A stretch of 5,218 bases of DNA from NCBI GenBank assembly GCA_031282285.1, contig JAITEA010000198.1, forward strand, positions 1 through 5,218. The letters run 5' to 3'. The notes under the pieces are model-generated. The model made no database searches and had not been told where the DNA came from. It saw only the letters and a program-made list of their open reading frames with translations. This document shows positions 1 through 5,100 of the stretch, piece after piece (the stretch's first letter is position 1; each line of letters opens with the position of its first letter). This stretch comes from Helicobacteraceae bacterium (lineage in GTDB: Bacteria > Campylobacterota > Campylobacteria > Campylobacterales > SZUA-545). The position numbers and the translations under genes are program-made.

Positions 1-2
1 TA

Positions 3-1106
3 AGCGGTTTGCCCGTGGCGGTAACGGAGATTATATTAGGCGCGCTGGCGGCGTTTTTTGGCTTTTTCTCCGAAGGCGGCGAGCTGTTTGACTCGATCGC
101 CGAAGTGGGGTTTTTGTACCTGATGTTTCTTGCGGGAATGGAGGTCGATCTAAGCGAGTTTGGCGCGATAAAACGATCGCTTTGGCGCAGGATCGCCGCG
201 TTTTTTATAACGCTCTACGCGCTGGCGGCGGCTATCGCTTTCGCGTTTGGATTGCCGCCAATATATATCGCCGCGCTGCCTACGATCTCTATTGGTATGA
301 TCGTGGTTTTGATCCACGCGCGAGGCAGGAGCGAATGGCTGACCTTCGGTCTTAAGCTGGGCATTATCGGCGAGCTTATCAGCATCTGCGTATTAACGAT
401 CTTAAGCGGCGTCGTTCAGCTTGGCGGCTTTAATTTCAGGTTCGCGCAAACTATGGCGACGCTAATCTTTGTTTTGATATGCGTCTGGCTGTTTTTTTAT
501 ATCTCCGCCGCGCTGTTTTGGTGGTTTCCCAAACTTAAGAAATTGATTATGCCCGAACAGGGCAATCTTGACGAGGATGTACGCATCGCCTTCGCGCTAT
601 TTTTCGCGCTTGTCGCCGCGACGATCTATCTGGATTTGGAGCGCGTGCTGGGCGCGTTTGTGGCGGGTATGTTTATAGGCAGCTATTTCAACCACAAAGC
701 CGATCTGCCCAAAAAGTTAAGCTCGCTTGGCTTTGGCTTTCTAACGCCGATTTTTTTCTTGTATGTCGGCGGCACGCTTGATTTGCGTCTGGTTTCGCAA
801 TCAAGCGTAGCGACGGCGGCGGGGCTGATACTGCTCGCTATGACCGCGATGCGCGTTTTATCCTCGCTGATCGCCTTTCGCGGCGTTTTCACCGCGTTCG
901 AGGCGCTGCGTATAGGGCTGTCGCAATCGATGCCGCTTACCTTCTTGGTAGCGGTCGCCACGATCGGGCATAACGGCGGGCTGCTGAACGAAAACGAATA
1001 TTCGGCGTTTATACTGGCGAGTATGGTCGAGGCGGTGGTCATTATGCTCTTGGTAAAATGGCTGGATCGCAAACCGGCGGCGCAAGCTGGCAATAAAGTT
1101 ATATGA
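3..1106 (+). CDS. CPA2-type cation:proton antiporter, membrane domain (5' end missing)
   Basis: Very hydrophobic polytopic membrane protein that probably exchanges Na+ or K+ for H+ across the inner membrane. The frame is open to the left edge. The TTG at 9 is unlikely to be the true start, because the sequence there (LPVAVTEIILGAL) matches the second helix region of this family, so the first helix lies outside the window. Numbering from that TTG, family-like motifs are LAGMEVDL (41-48), GELISI (121-126) and RVLGAFVAGMFIG (212-224), followed by GFGFLTPIFF (241-250) and a GGTLDL turn (254-259). Many relatives have Asp where Glu122 sits in the ion-binding helix. The protein ends in a short charged tail without the TrkA-N/RCK regulatory domain seen in KefB/KefC. 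The TorF-like porin gene starts 7 bases downstream, so the two may share a transcript. The family call is firm; the transported ion cannot be read from the sequence. Confidence 0.85.
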   Translation, partial: SGLPVAVTEIILGALAAFFGFFSEGGELFDSIAEVGFLYLMFLAGMEVDLSEFGAIKRSLWRRIAAFFITLYALAAAIAFAFGLPPIYIAALPTISIGMIVVLIHARGRSEWLTFGLKLGIIGELISICVLTILSGVVQLGGFNFRFAQTMATLIFVLICVWLFFYISAALFWWFPKLKKLIMPEQGNLDEDVRIAFALFFALVAATIYLDLERVLGAFVAGMFIGSYFNHKADLPKKLSSLGFGFLTPIFFLYVGGTLDLRLVSQSSVATAAGLILLAMTAMRVLSSLIAFRGVFTAFEALRIGLSQSMPLTFLVAVATIGHNGGLLNENEYSAFILASMVEAVVIMLLVKWLDRKPAAQAGNKVI

Positions 1107-1113
1107 TTAGGCG

Positions 1114-1770
1114 ATGATTAGGGTTTTACTCGCGGTTTTGATTGCCGCAAACTATCTTATCGGCGCCGGCTTTAACGGCAAGATCGAGTTTGTAAGCGAC
1201 TATCTGTTTCGCGGCGTTACGCAAACCGATCACGAAAACGCGTTGCAAGGGACGCTTCGCTATAGCTTTGAAAGCGGATTTTATCTCGGCGCGTTCGGTT
1301 CCAATATCTACGATCCGCGCAAAGATAATACGCGCGCGATCGAATACGATTTTCGCGGCGGCTATCTGGGCGAAGCGGGCGATATGCGATTCGAGGCGGG
1401 CGCGATTAGCCGCAACTTTTCGTTCGAGGACGCAAACTTTGTAGAGGCGCTTTTCGCGGTTGGCTACGGAGGTTTTGATCTGGCTTATTACAGCGTGATT
1501 TCAGCCGACGGCGGGCGCGGCGAAGGCGATCGCTATGTAGAGGCGAGCGCGGGCTTTAGCGAGGTTTTGGATCTTGTCGATATCGGCTTCGGCGCGGGCT
1601 ACGCTCTGCCAAACGATCGCGACGAGGATAAGCCGCTCAACCTGTTCGCATCGCTTGGCAGAGCTTTTGGGCGAAGCGTCTATATCGGCGCGCGCGGCGA
1701 GCTGTATAGCTCCGACGCGAAATCGTTCGGCAAGCCTCGCGGCTTGATCTCGCTTCGAGCCGCTTTTTGA
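1114..1770 (+). CDS. TorF-family putative outer-membrane porin
   Basis: A 218-residue protein with a Sec signal peptide (about residues 1-18, a hydrophobic stretch ending near LIGAG) and then alternating aromatic/polar strands typical of a small beta-barrel. The hallmark of the TorF/Gcw_chp family (TIGR02001) is visible just after the signal: SDYLFRGVTQTD (28-39), then ALQGTLRYSFESGFYLGAFGSN (43-64). The protein ends in Phe (RAAF), as outer-membrane barrels often do for BAM recognition. Length is near the usual 200-250 residues of the family, so it appears complete. The ATG at 1114 is chosen because it gives the signal peptide directly; only a weak AGG lies just upstream, so translation may be coupled to the antiporter gene 7 bases before. 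The family is predicted to form porins, but the substrate is unknown. An outer-membrane location is inferred. Confidence 0.85.
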   Translation: MIRVLLAVLIAANYLIGAGFNGKIEFVSDYLFRGVTQTDHENALQGTLRYSFESGFYLGAFGSNIYDPRKDNTRAIEYDFRGGYLGEAGDMRFEAGAISRNFSFEDANFVEALFAVGYGGFDLAYYSVISADGGRGEGDRYVEASAGFSEVLDLVDIGFGAGYALPNDRDEDKPLNLFASLGRAFGRSVYIGARGELYSSDAKSFGKPRGLISLRAAF

Positions 1771-1773
1771 ACG

Positions 1774-1790
1774 CCGCGCGTTTCACGCGG
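1774..1790 (+). terminator. Weak hairpin after the porin gene, possible terminator
   Basis: Just after the porin stop codon, CCGCG (1774-1778) pairs with CGCGG (1786-1790). A further G-C pair closes a TTT loop, with one C/A mismatch. No T-run follows (ATTTATC only), so this is a poor intrinsic terminator. It may instead be an mRNA 3'-end stabiliser or chance pairing. It sits in the only gap (49 bases) between the membrane-gene pair and the acyl cassette, where a transcript boundary would be expected. Confidence 0.3.
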
Positions 1791-1819
1791 ATTTATCAAG
1801 CGTTTGGCACAATTAGCCA

Positions 1820-2464
1820 ATGAATTACGCGATAATCGGCGCGGGCGGGTTTGCGATCGAACTTTACGGTTATATAATGGAAAAACGGCGCTTTGGCGCC
1901 GATATCGAGTTCGCGGGTTTTTGCGCGAATTGCGATCGCGCCGAATCGCTGGATAAATACGGCTTAGCGCGTCTTTATCTGGGTAACTACGAAACGATCG
2001 AGCTTAGCTCCGATCTGGCTTTTTTGATAGCGATTGGACAGCCGCGCGTAAGAAAAACCGTGTACGAATCGTTTAAGGCGCTTGGCAGAACAATGCCCAA
2101 CTTTACTGCGCACGGCTGCCGCGTAAATGAAACCGCGCTCGAACGGGCGGAAGGCAATATATTCTGCCCGGGATCAGGCGGCTATTTTTACAAAATAGGC
2201 GACGGCAATCTGTTTAACCTCTATACCGCGCTCGCGCACGATACCGAGATAGGCAGTTTTAACGCGCTCTCGAGCTACTGCGACATTACGGGTCATTGCA
2301 AGATGGGCGATTTTAACTTTTTCGGCTCCAGAGCGGCTATGCTGCCAAGCGCCGAAATAGGAGACGGCAACAAAATATCCGCGGGCTCCGTCGTATATAA
2401 AGGGTGCAAAGACAATACTATTATGCACGGCAATCCGGCAAGGAGCGTCGGATTTGCAGAATAA
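1820..2464 (+). CDS. NeuD/PglD-type sugar O/N-acetyltransferase
   Basis: A 214-residue two-domain acyltransferase. The N-terminus is the small Rossmann-like PglD_N domain, beginning MNYAIIGAGGFAIEL with the GxGG loop at residues 7-10. From about residue 110 the protein turns into a left-handed beta-helix of imperfect hexapeptide repeats (IGDGN, EIGSFN, KMGDFN, EIGDGN). His140-Asp141 in LAHDTEIG aligns with the catalytic His-Glu pair of Campylobacter PglD (Asp is common in relatives). The tail HGNPAR (203-208) is the standard acetyl-CoA-side signature. Relatives acetylate sialic acids, bacillosamine precursors or other nucleotide sugars in the cytoplasm. The acceptor here is unknown. The ACP gene follows after 15 bases, so this enzyme may belong to the acyl cassette, and an acyl-ACP or unusual acyl donor is conceivable (inference). 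No Shine-Dalgarno is visible before the ATG. Confidence 0.85.
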   Translation: MNYAIIGAGGFAIELYGYIMEKRRFGADIEFAGFCANCDRAESLDKYGLARLYLGNYETIELSSDLAFLIAIGQPRVRKTVYESFKALGRTMPNFTAHGCRVNETALERAEGNIFCPGSGGYFYKIGDGNLFNLYTALAHDTEIGSFNALSSYCDITGHCKMGDFNFFGSRAAMLPSAEIGDGNKISAGSVVYKGCKDNTIMHGNPARSVGFAE

Positions 2465-2469
2465 ACGCA

Positions 2470-2476
2470 AAGGAAG
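2470..2476 (+). promoter_or_regulatory. Ribosome binding site fixing the GTG start of the ACP gene
   Basis: AAGGAAG, with its AGGA core five bases before GTG at 2480, supports a GTG start. It sits in the 15-base gap after the acetyltransferase stop codon. No ATG in the same frame would give a complete helix I. Confidence 0.7.
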
Positions 2477-2479
2477 ATC

Positions 2480-2704
2480 GTGAAAGAGAAGCTCGCAAAT
2501 CTTTTATCTACGCTGCTAAATAAAACTGTCGGCGCAAACGAAGATATCGATATGCAAAGCGAACCGCTATGGGACTCTATGAAACATATCGAGATCATTA
2601 TGACCGTCGAAGAGGAGTTCAATATAGCGTTTGCCGCCGAAGATATTCCCTATCTAACCTCAAAGAGCAAGATCGAGCGAAAGTTAGCGGAGGCTGGGTT
2701 ATGA
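2480..2704 (+). CDS. Stand-alone acyl carrier protein
   Basis: A 74-residue acidic helical protein, the usual size of a discrete ACP. The 4'-phosphopantetheine attachment site is Ser33 in WDSMKHIEIIMTVEEEF (31-47). This is the D-S-[ML] motif followed by the acidic recognition helix II. The Trp before Asp-Ser and the HIEIIMTVEEEF run are typical of carrier proteins that partner FkbH-like enzymes rather than of the fatty-acid AcpP, which has GADSLDTVE. The holo-form would carry a short acyl or glyceryl unit as a thioester in the cytoplasm, after modification by a phosphopantetheinyl transferase encoded elsewhere. It starts with GTG behind a good ribosome binding site. Its TGA overlaps the ATG of the FkbH-like gene (ATGA at 2701-2704), so the two are probably made in matched amounts. 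Carrier-protein identity is firm; the cargo is inferred from the neighbour. Confidence 0.9.
   Translation: MKEKLANLLSTLLNKTVGANEDIDMQSEPLWDSMKHIEIIMTVEEEFNIAFAAEDIPYLTSKSKIERKLAEAGL
2689..2693 (+). promoter_or_regulatory. Ribosome binding site fixing the FkbH-like start
   Basis: GGAGG lies inside the 3' end of the ACP gene, seven bases before ATG at 2701. It decides between that start and an upstream in-frame ATG at 2569, which would overlap the ACP gene by 136 bases and add a basic, family-unlike extension. Confidence 0.75.
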
Positions 2705-4278
2705 TCTCGCCGCTTTTTGCCAAAGAGCTTAAGCGGCTGGATATTCTATCGCTACCAAAAAACAAATCCGCCAGAAGCGTTACGATCACCGTTCATAGAA
2801 ACCATTCGTTTGAAACGATCGCTTCGGTACTGAACGCGTTTCTTAATTTCGCCGAATTGGAAGCGGAGTTTATATATAGCGCCTACGACGATTCGTTAAA
2901 CTTCACGCCAGAACAAAAGGGCGATCTGCATTTAATATATATCGATCTGCTTAGATACAAAACGGACGATATAACCGGCTTTATTGCCGATCGCGCCGCC
3001 GCGCTGAGATCAAAAACCAAAGCGCCGATCTTAATCGTCTATCTTGAGAAAAACAATGCTATCGATCTAAAAACAGATATAAGCGACTGCTTCGCTTTCT
3101 CGCTTAAGCCCATACTGGACGATTTAGGCTTAGCCGCGTACGATCTGGCTAAAGAGCCGTATTCAGGCACCCGCCTATCAAACAAAGCTTCGCTTGAGAT
3201 CGCAAGATATCTAGGCTTAAAGCTAATCCCCGCGCTGTTGCTAACGCCGCTAAAGGCGATCGTCTGCGATCTTGACAATACGCTCTATCAGGGCGTTTTG
3301 GGAGAGGACGGCATAGAGAATCTCAAGCCCAATTTGGCTTTACAGCAAGCGATCAAAGAGCTTAAACAGAGCGGTTTTTTTCTGGCTATCGCCTCTAAAA
3401 ACGAAGAGATCGACGCGAAACTGGCGTTTGAAAAACGATCGGATTTTATACTAAAATTTGACGATTTTGCCGCGACGCAGATCAACTGGAATAGTAAGCG
3501 CGATAATATAATCAAAATCGCCAAAACGCTAAATATTGGCGCGGACGCTATGCTCTTTATAGACGACAATCCGGCGGAGATTCAAAACGTCGAGGGTACG
3601 GGCGTTAAAACTATATTAGCCTCAAGCGAAGAGAGCGCGCTGGCGCAGCTTAGGTTCTACCCGCGATTAACGAAGCTCAAAATCTTAGCCGAAGATAGTT
3701 TGCGCGATAAAGACGCGCGCTCAAATATCGAACGAGAGAAGCTGGCAAAAACGCTTTCGCAAAAGGAGTATTTTGAAAAGCTTGGCGTGAAGCTGCGTTT
3801 TAGCGTGGATAATTACAATCAATGCGCCAGAATAGCCGAGCTATTTGGCAAAACAAATCAGTTTATTCTTACCTACAAAAGATACAATCAAAGCGAGATA
3901 AAAGAGCTTATGCTTTCATCTGATAGCCGCGTAATAACTATCGCTATGAGCGACAATCTTTCGGATAGCGGGATAATCGCGATTATGGCGGCTCATAAGC
4001 AAGGCGCTTTGCTTGAGCTTGACGATATGGTCGTAAGTTGCAGAGCTTTAGGCAGGAATATAGAAAATATCGCGCTGCCGTTTATGTTTGATCTCGCGGC
4101 AAAAGGCTTAAAGACCGATAATAAAATTATCATAAATTATAAAAAGGGCGAGCGCAACGCGCCCGCGTTTGCCTATCTCGCCGCGCTAACCGATCAGCCG
4201 CTTGAGAGTCAAGGTCGCTTTGTTTATGATATCCCAGAGCGCATCGATACCTCCGGTTTGGAGATAACGATCGAATGA
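2701..4278 (+). CDS. FkbH-like HAD-IIIC protein (probable acyl/glyceryl-ACP synthase)
   Basis: A 525-residue protein with the layout of the FkbH family (HAD superfamily IIIC). Residues ~1-180 form the N-terminal SGNH/BF1531-like region. The HAD core carries CDLDNTL with Asp190 and Asp192 (nucleophile and general acid), GVLGEDG (198-204), ASKNE (231-235), NWNSKRDNI (262-270, conserved Lys266) and the metal-binding FIDDNPAE (286-293). The C-terminal GNAT-like part shows KTNQFILT (384-391), DSGIIAI (422-428) and SCRALGRNIE (446-455). All expected active-site motifs are present, so it looks functional. Characterised members take D-1,3-bisphosphoglycerate, dephosphorylate it and load the glyceryl unit onto an ACP, for methoxymalonyl or tetronate synthesis. 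Others sit in surface-glycan clusters with uncertain products. The ATG overlaps the ACP stop and its TGA overlaps the VOC start (ATGA at both ends). GC appears lower than in the antiporter and porin genes. The family is certain; the exact acyl product is not. Confidence 0.92.
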   Translation: MISPLFAKELKRLDILSLPKNKSARSVTITVHRNHSFETIASVLNAFLNFAELEAEFIYSAYDDSLNFTPEQKGDLHLIYIDLLRYKTDDITGFIADRAAALRSKTKAPILIVYLEKNNAIDLKTDISDCFAFSLKPILDDLGLAAYDLAKEPYSGTRLSNKASLEIARYLGLKLIPALLLTPLKAIVCDLDNTLYQGVLGEDGIENLKPNLALQQAIKELKQSGFFLAIASKNEEIDAKLAFEKRSDFILKFDDFAATQINWNSKRDNIIKIAKTLNIGADAMLFIDDNPAEIQNVEGTGVKTILASSEESALAQLRFYPRLTKLKILAEDSLRDKDARSNIEREKLAKTLSQKEYFEKLGVKLRFSVDNYNQCARIAELFGKTNQFILTYKRYNQSEIKELMLSSDSRVITIAMSDNLSDSGIIAIMAAHKQGALLELDDMVVSCRALGRNIENIALPFMFDLAAKGLKTDNKIIINYKKGERNAPAFAYLAALTDQPLESQGRFVYDIPERIDTSGLEITIE

Positions 4279-4682
4279 TTGATCTGAACTTTCACCATAT
4301 CGGCGTAGCCGCCCAGAACATAGAACGCGATCTAATCGTATTTGAGGCGCTTGGCTACAAAAAAGTCTCTCAGCCATTCATAGATAAAACGCAGAAAATA
4401 CGCGGGTTGTTTGTTGAGGCGGACGGCGGCGCTCCGAGATTGGAGCTACTGGAGAATATAGACGATCAAGGTCCGTTATCCTCGTTATTAAAACGCCAAA
4501 TAAAGTTTTATCACTTCGCGTATGAAACCGACAATATAGAAAAAGACGCCGCTAATATTATATCGTCTATGAAAGCTATTATGATCGCGCCGATAACAAG
4601 CGCGACATATTTTGAAAAGGTGTGTTTTATGGCGTTAAGAAATCAGGCTATTATTGAGCTTGTTCAGCTTAGGAAAGGTTAA
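4275..4682 (+). CDS. VOC-family protein, methylmalonyl-CoA epimerase-like
   Basis: A 135-residue single-domain protein with paired beta-alpha-beta-beta-beta modules of the vicinal oxygen chelate (glyoxalase/epimerase) fold. It begins FHHIGVAAQNIERDL, has RLELLEN (55-61), then FYHFAYETDNIE (78-89), and ends IIELVQL (126-132). Candidate metal ligands His8, Glu57, His80 and Glu128 fall where methylmalonyl-CoA epimerase has His, Gln, His and Glu, so a catalytic metal site seems intact. The family includes epimerases, isomerases and dioxygenases. Between an FkbH-like gene and a ketosynthase-like fragment, it may epimerise or isomerise an ACP- or CoA-bound short acyl chain (inference). It starts inside the FkbH stop (ATGA) with GGAG 11 bases upstream (4260-4263), which points to coupled translation. 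A resistance role cannot be excluded on fold alone, but context argues against it. Confidence 0.82.
   Translation: MIDLNFHHIGVAAQNIERDLIVFEALGYKKVSQPFIDKTQKIRGLFVEADGGAPRLELLENIDDQGPLSSLLKRQIKFYHFAYETDNIEKDAANIISSMKAIMIAPITSATYFEKVCFMALRNQAIIELVQLRKG
4671..4678 (+). promoter_or_regulatory. Strong ribosome binding site for the ketosynthase fragment
   Basis: AGGAAAGG overlaps the last codons of the VOC gene and ends six bases before ATG at 4685. It shows that the short downstream frame once had, or still has, a real translation start and is not a chance ORF. Confidence 0.65.
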
Positions 4683-4684
4683 AT

Positions 4685-4867
4685 ATGGCTTCGGCGACAT
4701 TTAATAGCGTAGCGATCAAGGGTGCGGCGATCACGCTAGGAGAAAACGCGCATAACTTTGACGACGAACCGCAATACTGGAACAACGACCAAAATCTCCT
4801 GCAAAGGCTAAAAAAGACGATAGATTTTGGTCGCCGCTATACGGCAAGTCCAAACGCTACCGCTTAA
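4685..4867 (+). pseudogene. N-terminal fragment of a ketoacyl-ACP synthase III-like gene (probable pseudogene)
   Basis: A 60-residue frame starting two bases after the VOC stop, with a strong ribosome binding site. The pattern fits the extreme N-terminus of FabH/KAS III-like proteins found beside FkbH and ACP genes: a first strand and turn (FNSVAIKGAAITLG), a variable acidic/Asn-rich segment (to residue ~37), and then LKKTIDFGRRYTASPNATA. The last part resembles the family's K-x-T/S-G-I-x-x-R-R...T-T/S-x-D-L-C region, where the next residues would be D-L-C. A stop codon follows immediately instead. Family members are usually ~320-350 residues with a catalytic Cys near 110 and later His and Asn. 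None of these can be present here, so the product cannot be an active ketosynthase. I translated the three forward frames after 4867 and found no continuation, so a deletion or rearrangement is more likely than a single frameshift. It could instead be an unrelated small protein; the KAS III reading rests on weak similarity. Confidence 0.55.
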
Positions 4868-4942
4868 CGCGCTTGGAGAGCGAGCGTCCCAGCGTCGGAT
4901 GCGATCAAAAGCGGCTGGAGACTCTGCGCGCCAAAGCCAACG

Positions 4943-4969
4943 AACCGCGGCGAATCTCGCGGTTTTTCT
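4943..4969 (+). terminator. Rho-independent terminator of the acyl cassette
   Basis: AACCGCG (4943-4949) pairs perfectly with CGCGGTT (4958-4964), extended by a G-T wobble around a six-base loop. It runs straight into a T-rich end (five T from 4963, then CT). The T-run is only on the + side, so it acts on rightward transcription. It lies 75 bases after the truncated ketosynthase frame and ~130 bases before the next gene, a natural end for the 1820-4867 transcript. Confidence 0.7.
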
Positions 4970-5089
4970 GCTATTAGATAGCTTGATCGCCGTCGCGTAT
5001 TGACGCTGCGGCGGTTGATTGGGGTTTGGCGCGAGGGCGGCGGCGCGTTGGTTTTGCTTTATTAGGTTAGACTGGCGCATAAAAAACGC

Positions 5090-5095
5090 AAGGAG
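5090..5095 (+). promoter_or_regulatory. Ribosome binding site fixing a GTG start at 5101
   Basis: AAGGAG is five bases before GTG at 5101. It supports that start, which directly yields a lysine/arginine-plus-hydrophobic signal peptide. Confidence 0.8.
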
Positions 5096-5100
5096 TTCAA

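Noticed and set aside
683..1093. 136-codon open frame on the minus strand
   Set aside because: It lies antisense inside the antiporter gene, whose motifs are clear, and its translation shows no domain-like pattern.
1804..1820. Sigma-54 promoter suggested by TTGGCAC
   Set aside because: The -24-like TGGCAC is there, but the required GC at the -12 spacing is missing (CA instead). The site also runs into the start codon.
2174..2622. Two overlapping minus-strand frames
   Set aside because: They are antisense to the acetyltransferase and ACP genes, both of which have diagnostic motifs on the + strand.
2569..2700. Longer start for the FkbH-like gene at ATG 2569
   Set aside because: It would overlap the ACP gene almost entirely beyond helix II and add 44 basic residues unlike the family. 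The start at 2701 has GGAGG seven bases upstream and the ATGA overlap.
4868..4980. Frameshifted continuation of the ketosynthase
   Set aside because: All three forward frames were translated by eye. None gives the D-L-C continuation, the catalytic Cys context or the C-terminal GFGVG-like motif.
5000..5005. TTGACG as a -35 box for the chaperone gene
   Set aside because: No -10-like hexamer occurs 16-18 bases downstream in the G-rich stretch. The better -10 candidate at 5058 is too far away.
4808..5080. 90-codon open frame on the minus strand
   Set aside because: It is Arg/Ala-rich with no recognisable motif, spans the terminator and overlaps the ketosynthase-like 3' end. It looks like a shadow of GC-rich sequence.
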